31,434 bases of DNA from Ectothiorhodospiraceae bacterium (lineage in GTDB: Bacteria > Pseudomonadota > Gammaproteobacteria > Thiohalomonadales > Thiohalomonadaceae), in NCBI GenBank assembly GCA_007125455.1, contig SLDE01000196.1, positions 1 through 31,434 of the forward strand, in the 5' to 3' direction. The position numbers and the translations under genes are program-made. Shown here piece by piece: positions 24,309-31,434 of the stretch; within the stretch, counting starts at the first letter, position 1, and each line of letters opens with the position of its first letter. Under the pieces are notes generated by a model. The model did not search any database and was not told where the DNA came from. It saw nothing but the letters and a program-made list of their open reading frames with translations.

Positions 24309-25531
24309 TGGCCCTGTTCCAGTACAAGGCACGGGATGGCCGTGGCGAGCTGATCAAGGGCGAACTGGAAGCGGCCAGTAGCGACGCGCTGGCCGGACAG
24401 TTGCTTAACAGTGGCGTCACCCCACTGGAGATCAAGCCGACCAAGGCGCGGGTCGATGTGCTGGCCGAAGTGAAAAAGCGCCTGGGCGGCAGCAAGCCCG
24501 GAATCGACGATCTGATCCTCTTCTGCCGCCAGATGTACACCCTGAGCAAGGCCGGGGTCCCGATCATTCGCGCCATCAATGGCCTTGCCGAGACCACCCG
24601 CAACCCGATGCTGGCCGAGATCATGCGTCAGCTCCGCCACGACATTGAATCCGGGCGCGAGTTGAATATGGCGATGGATATGCACCGTCAGGTATTCACC
24701 CCGCTGATGGTGAGCATGGTGCGGGTAGGGGAAAACTCGGGCCAGCTGGATCAGGCCTTTGCCCAACTGGCCACCTACCTGGAACTGGAGCGCGACACCC
24801 GCAACCGCATCAAGGCGGCGATCCGTTACCCCACCTTCGTGATCGTGGCGATTGCCCTGGCGATCGGTATCGTCAATGTCTTCGTGATCCCGGCCTTTGC
24901 CGGGGTGTTTGCCAGTATGGGCGAGTCGCTGCCCTGGCAGACCCAGCTGCTGGTCAACACCTCCAACTTCACCGTCGCCTACTGGCCGTGGATGCTGGCG
25001 CTGCTGCTGGGGCTGGTGTTTGGCTTCAACTACTACATCAAGACCGATCGCGGACGCTACCGTTGGGGGCGGATCAAGCTGCGCCTGCCCATCGTCGGCA
25101 GCATTATTACCCGCGCCACCCTGAGCCGCTTTACCCGCTCCTTTGCCATGGCGAGCAAGAGCGGGGTGCCCTTGATCCAGGGGCTGACGGTGGTCTCGCG
25201 CGCGGTGGACAACGACTTTGTCACCGAGCGCATCCTCAGCATGCGCAACGGCATCGAGCGTGGGGATAGCCTTACCCGTACCGCCGCCGCCACGGGGTTG
25301 TTTACCCCCCTGGTGCTGCAGATGCTCGCCGTAGGGGAAGAGACCGGTGCCGTGGATCAGATGATGGAGGAGGTCTCCGACTTCTATGAACGTGAGGTGG
25401 ACTTCGAGCTGCAGAACCTCAGCAGCGCCATCGAGCCGATCCTGATCGTCTCGGTGGGGATCCTGGTGATGATCCTGGCGCTGGGGATCTTCCTGCCGAT
25501 GTGGGAGATGACCAGCATGGCCGGACGTTAA
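24308..25531 (+). CDS. mshG: MshG/GspF-family inner-membrane platform protein
   Basis: A 407-residue polytopic protein of the GspF/PilC family, the membrane platform on which the assembly ATPase acts. It has an N-terminal FQYKARDGRGELIKGELEA motif, two GspF domains (about 70-193 and 275-397, each starting near LILFCRQMYTLSKAG / LSRFTRSFAMASKSG and containing RVGENSG / AVGEETG) and three membrane segments (about 172-200, 220-243, 375-398). The start ATG overlaps the mshE TGA, so both are co-translated. Length and order match mshE-mshG of MSHA loci. Confidence 0.94.
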   Translation: MALFQYKARDGRGELIKGELEAASSDALAGQLLNSGVTPLEIKPTKARVDVLAEVKKRLGGSKPGIDDLILFCRQMYTLSKAGVPIIRAINGLAETTRNPMLAEIMRQLRHDIESGRELNMAMDMHRQVFTPLMVSMVRVGENSGQLDQAFAQLATYLELERDTRNRIKAAIRYPTFVIVAIALAIGIVNVFVIPAFAGVFASMGESLPWQTQLLVNTSNFTVAYWPWMLALLLGLVFGFNYYIKTDRGRYRWGRIKLRLPIVGSIITRATLSRFTRSFAMASKSGVPLIQGLTVVSRAVDNDFVTERILSMRNGIERGDSLTRTAAATGLFTPLVLQMLAVGEETGAVDQMMEEVSDFYEREVDFELQNLSSAIEPILIVSVGILVMILALGIFLPMWEMTSMAGR

Positions 25532-25533
25532 CC

Positions 25534-26055
25534 GTGTGGCGGCGACAGTACGGCGTCAGCCTGCTGGAGACCCTGCTGGTGGTGGCGCTGGTGCTGGTGT
25601 TTGTGTTGCTGGCCAGTCAGCGCATCATGGAGCTGCGCCATGCGGCCGAGCGGGTTGGGGTACAGCGCACCATCGCCACACTGCAAAGTGCGCTGGGTAC
25701 CCAGATGGGGGTGCTGGTGCTGCAGCGCGGCCCTGAAGCCTTGCCCGCGTTACACCTGAGCAACCCGGTGGCACTGCTTGACCCGCCACCGCCAAACTAC
25801 CTCGGTGAGCACGAAGGCCCGCCCGAGCCACTGCCGCCAGGCAGTTGGTACTTTGACCGTGGCACGCGGGAGCTGGTCTACCGGGTACGCTATCCAGAGC
25901 AATATCACAGCGAAGACTGGCAACAGCCGCAGTGGCTGCGTCTACAGCTGCGCGCCCATCAGCACGATGGCGCACTACAGCGCATCAGCCTTGATGTGCT
26001 GCACCCCTACCGCTGGCAGGGCGCTTCAGTTGATCAGGCTGGAGTGGCTGAATGA
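25534..26055 (+). CDS. Type IV pilin-like (pseudopilin) protein
   Basis: A 173-residue protein with a class III prepilin signal: a short basic leader MWRRQYG, cleavage expected after the glycine, then VSLLETLLVVALVLVFVLLA with Glu at +5 and one hydrophobic helix. The rest is a soluble domain (about 30-173) with proline-rich LLDPPPPNYLGEHEGPPEPLPPG and no disulfide cysteines. Position after mshG suggests the slot of MshF or a minor pseudopilin. The start is a GTG at 25534, 2 bases after the mshG stop; an upstream in-frame start lies inside mshG. The last 30 bases overlap the convergent 72-aa gene. Confidence 0.85.
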   Translation: MWRRQYGVSLLETLLVVALVLVFVLLASQRIMELRHAAERVGVQRTIATLQSALGTQMGVLVLQRGPEALPALHLSNPVALLDPPPPNYLGEHEGPPEPLPPGSWYFDRGTRELVYRVRYPEQYHSEDWQQPQWLRLQLRAHQHDGALQRISLDVLHPYRWQGASVDQAGVAE

Positions 26056-26244
26056 GGGGGCAAGGTGGCGGCTGTTGAGCCGTTGCACCGAGCTACGCAC
26101 AAAGCGATCCACCTCCTCGCGGCTGCCACAGCGGGTGCCGCTGATCTCGGTGATCCGGTTGGCGATGGTGTAGCGATACCAGTCGCCGCGCTGCGGCACG
26201 GGTGGAGCGGTCTGTTCTATCGCAACGATCTCAAATTCCCACAT
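26026..26244 (-). CDS. Small conserved-looking hypothetical protein (72 aa)
   Basis: I cannot name this family. The 72-residue product has a beta-rich first part (WEFEIVAIEQTAPP, then GDWYRYTIANRITEISG) and a helical second part (SREEVDRFVRSSVQRLNSR). It has no signal peptide, membrane helix or obvious metal site; one Cys is present. The support for a real gene is an excellent AGGAGA ribosome site 6 bases before the ATG and a sensible composition. It is convergent with, and overlaps by 30 bases, the pseudopilin gene, and diverges from the GH100 gene. Confidence 0.75.
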   Translation of the reverse strand: MWEFEIVAIEQTAPPVPQRGDWYRYTIANRITEISGTRCGSREEVDRFVRSSVQRLNSRHLAPSFSHSSLIN

Positions 26245-26374
26245 GGCAATCTCCTGCTGACAATGGACAAGTGCTGTGAGTATGTGCAGGGAAGATGGCA
26301 GGAATATGTCAGTTCGGAGGCGTGTTAATGACAGCCAGTCCCACGCCGGGTCACCTGCGTGCTATGATCTGACG
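26245..26374. promoter_or_regulatory. Divergent gap, 72-aa gene / GH100 gene
   Basis: 130 bases between divergent genes. A TATGAT at 26363-26368 ends 6 bases before the GH100 ATG; if used as a -10 box it would give a leaderless message. Its -35 is poor. Alternatively translation starts at an upstream ATG (26306) with an AGGA in front. Confidence 0.3.
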
Positions 26375-27748
26375 ATGCCATATACCAGTGCCGAAGCGCT
26401 CCTTGAGCGCTCCATCCTCTACTATCAGGGCCAAGCGGTCGGGACGTCGGCTGCCTGCGATGATCGCCCGGCGGCGGCCAACTACGACGAGTGCTTTGTG
26501 CGCGACTTCGTCCCCTCCGCGCTGGTCTTCATGATGCGCGGCGACCACGCCATCGTGCGCAATTTTTTGGTCACCGTGATGCAGTTGCGTTCCCAGCAGC
26601 CGGTCATGCCTGGCCATCAGCGTGCGCTCGGGTTGATGCCCGCCAGCTTCCGAGTGGTGGAGGAGGATGGCCGGGAGCGCTTGCTGGCCGACTTCGGTGA
26701 GCTGGCCATTGGGCGGGTCGCCCCGGTGGATTCGGCGATGTGGTGGATGTTCCTGCTGCGCGCCTATGTGCGCAGCAGCGGCGATGCCGCCTTTGCCCAG
26801 CAGCCGGACATCCAGCTTTGCATGCGCCAGACCCTGGAGCTCTATCTCAAAGAGAGCTTTGAAGCGGCCCCCACCATGCTGGTGCCCGATGCCTCCTTTA
26901 TGATCGACCGACGCATGGGGGTCTATGGCCACCCACTGGAGATCCAGGCGCTCTACTACGGCATGTTGCACACCGCCGACGAGTTGCTTGCGGCGGGCGA
27001 GGAGCATGCCCGCCTGCGCGAGACCATCCGCATCCGCCGCGACGCATTGCGCTCCTATGTGCGGATCTACTACTGGATGGGGCGCGACCGGCTGAACGAG
27101 ATCCACCGCTACCACTCGGAGGAGTTTGGCCTGGATGCGCGCAACGTGCTCAACGTCTACCCCGAGACCATCCCCGACTGGATCGATGGCTGGCTGCAGC
27201 CAGGCAGTGGCTATCTGGTGGGCAACGTGGGGCCAGGGCGGATCGACTTTCGCTTTTTTGCCCAGGGCAACCTGCTGGCGATCCTGTTCGGGCTGGCCAC
27301 CGAGGAGGAGGCACAGGGGATCATGCGCCTCTACCAGCAACACTGGGAGGAACTGGTGGGCGAGATGCCGCTAAAGATCGTCTTCCCGGCGGCACAGGGC
27401 AGCGAATGGCGCTACCTCACCGGCAGCGATCCCAAGAACTCCCCCTGGTCCTACCATAACGGCGGCAACTGGCCGGTACTGCTGTGGCCGTTCATCGGTG
27501 CCGCACGACGCACCGGGCGCGGGGATCTGGCCGAACGGGTGATGTTCGGTCTGGGCGAACAGCTGATGAAGCAGAAATGGCCCGAGTACTACGACGGGCG
27601 TCACGGCAGCCTGATCGGACGACGTGCCAATTTCCAACAGGTGTGGAGCGCCGCCGCCTGGATCATTGCCCACCAGCTCATGGAAGACCCCGCCAGTGGT
27701 GCGCTGTTCGACACCCTCTGGGCGGAGCCGGAACCGCAGGACAAGTGA
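26375..27748 (+). CDS. GH100 alkaline/neutral invertase-like glycoside hydrolase
   Basis: A 457-residue cytoplasmic protein of the GH100 (alkaline/neutral invertase) family, which hydrolyses sucrose to glucose and fructose with an (alpha/alpha)6 barrel. Family-like stretches include LLERSILYYQGQAVGTSAA, NYDECFVRDFVPSALVFMMRG, VDSAMWWMFLLRAYV (D119 a candidate catalytic acid by analogy with Anabaena InvA), YPETIPDWIDGW and GSDPKNSPWSYHNGGNWPVLLWPF. No signal peptide is seen. The family is common in plants and cyanobacteria and patchy in proteobacteria. No sucrose synthesis gene lies nearby. The ATG at 26375 is chosen by homology; an ATG at 26306 would add 23 unconserved residues. It overlaps murI by 4 bases. 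Confidence 0.9.
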   Translation: MPYTSAEALLERSILYYQGQAVGTSAACDDRPAAANYDECFVRDFVPSALVFMMRGDHAIVRNFLVTVMQLRSQQPVMPGHQRALGLMPASFRVVEEDGRERLLADFGELAIGRVAPVDSAMWWMFLLRAYVRSSGDAAFAQQPDIQLCMRQTLELYLKESFEAAPTMLVPDASFMIDRRMGVYGHPLEIQALYYGMLHTADELLAAGEEHARLRETIRIRRDALRSYVRIYYWMGRDRLNEIHRYHSEEFGLDARNVLNVYPETIPDWIDGWLQPGSGYLVGNVGPGRIDFRFFAQGNLLAILFGLATEEEAQGIMRLYQQHWEELVGEMPLKIVFPAAQGSEWRYLTGSDPKNSPWSYHNGGNWPVLLWPFIGAARRTGRGDLAERVMFGLGEQLMKQKWPEYYDGRHGSLIGRRANFQQVWSAAAWIIAHQLMEDPASGALFDTLWAEPEPQDK

Positions 27749-28566
27749 GCGGCCACACCCAGCAAGCCCCCATTGGTATCCTCGACTCTGGGGTCGGCGG
27801 CCTGTCGGTATGGCGTCAGATCCGCGCCCTGTTGCCCGACGAACACCTGCTCTATGCCGCCGATACAGCCCACATCCCCTATGGCAACAAACCCGCTGGC
27901 CTGGTGCGCCAGCGGGTACACGCATTGGCCGAGGCACTGGTTGGCGAGGGGGCCAAGGCCCTGGTGGTGGCCTGCAACACCGCCACCGCCGCAGCGGTGG
28001 AGTCGCTGCGTGAGCGTTTCGCCATTCCGGTGGTGGGTATGGAGCCGGGGATCAAGCCGGCCATTCTCGGCAGTCGCAACGGGGTAGTGGGGATCCTCGC
28101 CACCGAGGCGATGGTGCGTAGCCAGCGCATGGCCCACTTGGTGCAGCGCTACGGCCCCGGCAAACAGGTGATCATCCAGCCCTGTCCGGGGCTGGTAGAG
28201 CAGGTAGAGCAGCACGCCCTGCACAGCAGCGAAACCACTCGCCTGCTGCAAAACTACCTGGCCCCAATCATCGAACAACAGGCCGACACCCTGGTGCTGG
28301 GCTGCACCCACTACCCCTTCCTGCTCGAACCGATCCGCCACCTCACCGGCCCCGCCCTGCAGATCATCGACACCGGCCCGGCGGTGGCGCGACGCCTGCA
28401 CGACCTATTGGCAGAGCAAGGGCTGCTCAACCGCGCCGGGCAAGGTGGTCAGGCACGCTTCTTCAGCACAGGGGAGCCATCCAGCCAGGCCGCCTTATTC
28501 AGCCGCCTGCTGGGCTTTGCGGTGCAGGTGGAGGTGTTACCCAGCCCGAACGTTCGGGCTGGATAA
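27745..28566 (+). CDS. murI: Glutamate racemase
   Basis: MurI makes D-glutamate for peptidoglycan. The 273-residue product has the substrate motif GILDSGVGGLSV, ALVVACNTATAAA with the first catalytic cysteine, and LVLGCTHYPFLL with the second. YAADTAHIPYGNK and FFSTGEP are also typical. The start is a GTG overlapping the GH100 stop by 4 bases, with CAGGA upstream; coupling to an invertase gene is unusual. The last codons and stop codon are part of a perfect 22-bp palindrome, so the C-terminal residues PNVRAG derive from it. Confidence 0.95.
   Translation: MSGHTQQAPIGILDSGVGGLSVWRQIRALLPDEHLLYAADTAHIPYGNKPAGLVRQRVHALAEALVGEGAKALVVACNTATAAAVESLRERFAIPVVGMEPGIKPAILGSRNGVVGILATEAMVRSQRMAHLVQRYGPGKQVIIQPCPGLVEQVEQHALHSSETTRLLQNYLAPIIEQQADTLVLGCTHYPFLLEPIRHLTGPALQIIDTGPAVARRLHDLLAEQGLLNRAGQGGQARFFSTGEPSSQAALFSRLLGFAVQVEVLPSPNVRAG
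28541..28562. repeat. Perfect 22-bp palindrome over the murI 3' end
   Basis: CCAGCCCGAAC joined to GTTCGGGCTGG is a perfect palindrome with no spacer, ending two bases before the TAA stop of murI. As RNA it folds into a 9-bp stem with an ACGT loop. A run of six T lies about 20 bases further on (near 28580-28590), so it may serve as a terminator or attenuator between murI and the next gene. I see no second copy in the window. Confidence 0.9.
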
Positions 28567-28634
28567 ACCTGTATTTCGCCGTGTTTTTTCTTACCGACCC
28601 ATATCAATCTCAAGCCGTTACAACAGGAACCCGC

Positions 28635-29303
28635 ATGACCCCACAACAACGCCACGCCGCCTTTCGTGAACTCGCCGCCACCCTGGAGGGGATCGACCTG
28701 CCCGCCTACACCGAGCTGGGTCGAGATTGGCAGGAGCCGGTGATCGGCGAGGGCCATCCCCAGGCCCCGATCGCCTTCTTCGGGCGAGACCCAGGCCGCG
28801 ACGAGCTGCGTTACCAGCAACCCTTCATCGGCGCCGCCGGACAGCAGGTGCGCGGCGCGCTATATCAACACCTGCACGGTGAGCCGATGCCCGACTTTGC
28901 CGCCTCGCAGCGGGTTGGGGAGGGCTATTTTTGGGCCAACACCGTGCCCTATAAGCCGCTGGGCAACAAGGCCTGGTCCATGAAGGTCAAAAAGCGTTTC
29001 CAGCCTTTGGTAGCGGATCTGCTGCTCAATGCCTGGCAGGGCCAGGAGATCATCACCCTGGGGCGCGAGGCCTTTTTCTGGTTTGCCATCAACCAGCCAC
29101 GCCAGATCAAACAGCAGCTCGAGGCCTTTTGGGCGCGGGAAGATCGCTTCAGCGGCCACGTAACCGTCGTGCTGGAAAACGCCGAGTGCTCGCGGCCCCT
29201 GCACCTGCATCCGCTGCCCCACCCCTCGCCGCTGAATGCCACCTGGTACAAGCGCTTTCCGGGCCTGTTGCGGGCACGGCTGGGGCAACTACAGCCGCGC
29301 TAG
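28635..29303 (+). CDS. Uracil-DNA glycosylase superfamily protein
   Basis: A 222-residue protein of the UDG superfamily. The N-terminal active-site-like segment is IAFFGRDPGRDE followed by QPFIGAAGQQVRGALYQ, resembling the GxxPGxxE...PFVGxAG motif of family 4 and 5 enzymes. The second motif is LHPLPHPSPLN. It lacks the four cysteines that hold the 4Fe-4S cluster in those families (only one Cys is visible), and the first motif carries RD where family 4 has EA, so activity on uracil is not certain. The ATG at 28635 has AGGAAC upstream; an extension to 28581 is unconvincing. Confidence 0.85.
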   Translation: MTPQQRHAAFRELAATLEGIDLPAYTELGRDWQEPVIGEGHPQAPIAFFGRDPGRDELRYQQPFIGAAGQQVRGALYQHLHGEPMPDFAASQRVGEGYFWANTVPYKPLGNKAWSMKVKKRFQPLVADLLLNAWQGQEIITLGREAFFWFAINQPRQIKQQLEAFWAREDRFSGHVTVVLENAECSRPLHLHPLPHPSPLNATWYKRFPGLLRARLGQLQPR

Positions 29304-29356
29304 CTGGGCCATATCCCCGATTCAACCAAGGCATATGCCGCAGTTTGGTGCAGCCG

Positions 29357-29362
29357 TATAAT
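29357..29362 (+). promoter_or_regulatory. Candidate -10 element for the TonB-dependent receptor
   Basis: A consensus TATAAT lies 84 bases before the receptor ATG in an otherwise gene-free gap. The expected -35 region (about 29334-29339) is poor. A short GCCAA/TTGGC inverted repeat follows at 29383-29397. No clear Fur or copper-regulator box is recognised. Confidence 0.35.
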
Positions 29363-29418
29363 CCAAGTTCTTGAAACTAAAAGCCAACGAGCTTGGCCCA
29401 TATCTTGCCATGGGGCTA

Positions 29419-29437
29419 CCACTTAATAAAAAAGTGG
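29419..29437 (+). promoter_or_regulatory. Hairpin covering the receptor ribosome-binding site
   Basis: CCACTT (29419-29424) pairs with AAGTGG (29432-29437) around an A-rich 7-base loop. The right arm overlaps the GTGGAGAG Shine-Dalgarno sequence, 9 bases before the ATG, so the structure could mask translation initiation. Confidence 0.35.
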
Positions 29438-29445
29438 AGAGCACC

Positions 29446-31434
29446 ATGCACAACAAGCCATTTTCCCGTTATCGTTCGGCCCTTTGGCTGGGGCTGGCCA
29501 CCACGATGGCCTGCGGTAGCGCCCAAGCGAACGAGAACACCCTGCCCGAGATCAATGTTACCGCCACACCGCTACACGAGGATGGCGCAGCGCGCGCCTC
29601 GGTGTTGAGCGAGGAGCAGCTGCGCGCCCTGCGCCCCAGCACCAGTGACAGTGCACGCCTACTGCGGGATGCCCCCGGCCTCTCCCTCCAGGGGGCCGGC
29701 GGGGTCTCCAGCCTGCCGGTGATCCGCGGCATGGCCGATGATCGCCTGCGGGTGAAGGTGGACGGCATGGATCTCATCTCGGCCTGTGGCAACCACATGA
29801 ACCCACCCCTCTCCTACATCGACCCCAGCCACGTGGGCAGCGCCCGTGTGCTGGCGGGGATCAGCCCGGTGAGCAGCGGCGGCGACAGCATCGGAGCCAC
29901 CATCCTGGTCGAATCCCCTCCGCCGCTGTTTGCCACCCCCGGAGAGGGGCATCTGCAGCAGGGTGAACTGGGGGCCTTTTATCGCAGTAATGGCGAGGCC
30001 TACGGCGGCAACCTGGGGGCCACCCTGGCCAGCGAAACAGTAAGCCTGAGCTATCGGGGCAGTTATGCCGAGTCCGACAACTACCGTGCCGGCGACGACT
30101 TCAAACCCGCCGGCGAGGCGGCGGCCGGGCGCGACTGGCTGGACGGTGACGAGGTCGGCTCCACCCGGTACAAGTCGATCAACCAGTCCATAGCCCTGGC
30201 CCTGCGCAACGAGAACCACCTGGCCGAACTGCGGCTGGGGATGCAGGACATCCCCTACCAGGACTGGCCCAACCAGCGCATGGATATGACCGGCAACGAC
30301 AGTACCCAGGCCAACCTGCGCTACCAGGGCGAATACCAGTGGGGTGGGCTGGAGGCACGCGCCTACCAGGAGCGCACCCGTCACTACATGCAATTCGGTG
30401 ACGATAAGCTCTATTGGTACGGCGCCAACAACGGCTCCATCCCCGACGGCGAGCCCTGCGAAGAGCTGCTGCCCGGCCCCAACGGATGCGCCGCCGGGAT
30501 GCCGATGGACACCAAGGCAGATAACCGTGGGCTGAGCCTCAAGGGCGAAGTGCCGCTCACCGAGCGCGATCTGTTACGCGTCGGCAGTGAGTTGCAGCGC
30601 TACCGCCTGGACGACTGGTGGGACCCCTCCGGCAAGGGGATGTGGCCAGAGGTCTTTTGGAATATCAACAACGGACAACGGGATCGCCTGGCCGCCTTCG
30701 CCGAGTGGGAGGCACAGTGGAACCCAAGCTGGCTAAGCATGATCGGCCTGCGCCACGAGACCGTGACCATGGACGCCGACGAAGTGGCCGGTTACAACGA
30801 CAACTTTAGCCCCGCCGATCGCGACGCCTTTAACGAGGCCGAGCGTAAGCACACCGACCGCAACTGGGATCTCAGCCTGCTGGCCCGCTACAGCCCGGAT
30901 ACTGGACGCAGTGTCGAGTTTGGCTACGCGCAAAAGACCCGCTCCCCCAACCTCTACGAGCGCTACACCTGGTCCACCCACGGCATGGCGATGCGCATGG
31001 TGAACATGGCCGGGGACGGCAACGGCTATGTGGGCAACCTGGAGCTCAAGCCCGAAGTGGCCCACACCGTCAGCGCCACCTTCGCCTGGCAGGACGCCAT
31101 GCAGCAACAGTGGGGGCTGGAGATCACCCCCTACTACAGCTATGTGGATAACTACATCGACGCCGAGCGCTGCTCCTCGGGAGGGAACGCCTGCACCGAA
31201 GACAACCTGATGCGTGAAGAAGGCTTTGTCTACCTGCAGTTCGTCAACGAAGCGGCGCGGATCTACGGTATCGACCTCACCGGCCACCGTGCGCTGGCAC
31301 AAGACACCGGATTTGGTGACTTCGGCCTGCGCGGCTCGATCAGCTACACCCGTGGCAAGAATACCGATACCGGCGACAACCTCTACAACATCATGCCACT
31401 CAATGCCCGCCTCACCCTGTCACAACAAAAGGCC
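29446..31434 (+). CDS. TonB-dependent receptor, OprC/NosA-like (cut by window edge)
   Basis: The 663 visible residues form an outer-membrane TonB-dependent receptor: signal peptide (about 1-28, ending SAQA), a TonB-box-like LPEINVTATP (33-42), a plug domain (about 50-160, with RDAPGLSLQGAGG and PVIRGMADDRLRVKVDGM) and the start of the beta barrel (RSPNLYERYTW, LELKPEVAHTVSATF). In the plug, C114-GNH-M118 followed by NPPLSYI matches the CxxxM copper-binding motif of the OprC copper receptor, and H313-Y-M315 gives the companion HxM in a barrel loop. Copper import is inferred from those residues; another metal or chelate is possible. Translation starts at ATG 29446 with GGAG upstream. The C-terminus lies outside the window. 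Confidence 0.92.
   Translation, partial: MHNKPFSRYRSALWLGLATTMACGSAQANENTLPEINVTATPLHEDGAARASVLSEEQLRALRPSTSDSARLLRDAPGLSLQGAGGVSSLPVIRGMADDRLRVKVDGMDLISACGNHMNPPLSYIDPSHVGSARVLAGISPVSSGGDSIGATILVESPPPLFATPGEGHLQQGELGAFYRSNGEAYGGNLGATLASETVSLSYRGSYAESDNYRAGDDFKPAGEAAAGRDWLDGDEVGSTRYKSINQSIALALRNENHLAELRLGMQDIPYQDWPNQRMDMTGNDSTQANLRYQGEYQWGGLEARAYQERTRHYMQFGDDKLYWYGANNGSIPDGEPCEELLPGPNGCAAGMPMDTKADNRGLSLKGEVPLTERDLLRVGSELQRYRLDDWWDPSGKGMWPEVFWNINNGQRDRLAAFAEWEAQWNPSWLSMIGLRHETVTMDADEVAGYNDNFSPADRDAFNEAERKHTDRNWDLSLLARYSPDTGRSVEFGYAQKTRSPNLYERYTWSTHGMAMRMVNMAGDGNGYVGNLELKPEVAHTVSATFAWQDAMQQQWGLEITPYYSYVDNYIDAERCSSGGNACTEDNLMREEGFVYLQFVNEAARIYGIDLTGHRALAQDTGFGDFGLRGSISYTRGKNTDTGDNLYNIMPLNARLTLSQQKA

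Noticed and set aside
26351..27343. 330-codon minus-strand frame opposite the GH100 gene
   Set aside because: Shadow of a conserved glycoside hydrolase; no ribosome site or motif.

Overview
The window is a GC-rich (about 60-65% by eye) piece of a chromosome from a gammaproteobacterium. This rests on two conserved gene orders: argH next to algZ-algR-hemC-hemD-hemX-hemY, and the gpmI-envC-ctpA-deacetylase block facing rhodanese-grxC-secB-gpsA-trmL. A sulfide-sensor-like ArsR regulator, a GH100 invertase and an MSHA-like ATPase would fit a sulfur-oxidising, Chromatiales-like lineage, but that placement is inference. The DNA is almost fully coding, with no rRNA, tRNA, CRISPR array, transposase or phage gene visible and no gene-free stretch above 300 bases.

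Region by region. 1-2933 (minus): 5' part of glycogen phosphorylase, an unrecognised 142-aa protein, and argH. 3013-4763 (plus): the AlgZ-like kinase and AlgR-like regulator. 4880-5781 (minus): a YchJ-family protein and an exported thioredoxin-fold protein. 5899-10097 (plus): the overlapping hemC-hemD-hemX-hemY operon, ended by a hairpin. 10234-12877: a ferredoxin-reductase fusion (minus), an SDR protein (plus) and a DJ-1 family protein (minus), with heptameric G-rich/C-rich repeats in two of the gaps. 12781-17802 (minus): divergent polysaccharide deacetylase, CtpA protease, EnvC and GpmI. 17948-21476 (plus): ArsR regulator, membrane rhodanese, glutaredoxin, thioredoxin 2, SecB, GpsA and TrmL. 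21540-22505 (plus): class 1B dihydroorotate dehydrogenase. 22557-26055 (plus): MshE-like ATPase with a c-di-GMP-binding motif pair, MshG-like platform protein and a pseudopilin. 26026-26244 (minus): a 72-aa protein. 26375-29303 (plus): GH100 invertase, MurI and a uracil-DNA-glycosylase-like protein. 29446-end (plus): a TonB-dependent receptor with an OprC-like copper motif, cut by the window edge.

Most of the window is housekeeping. The parts that most deserve attention are the ArsR regulator whose two cysteines have the 66-residue spacing of persulfide sensors and which sits directly upstream of rhodanese, glutaredoxin and thioredoxin genes; the three-gene MSHA-like module with a textbook MshEN repeat; the isolated GH100 invertase; the heptamer repeats; and a perfect 22-bp palindrome over the murI stop codon. 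I did not find a clearly new multi-gene defence or mobile system.
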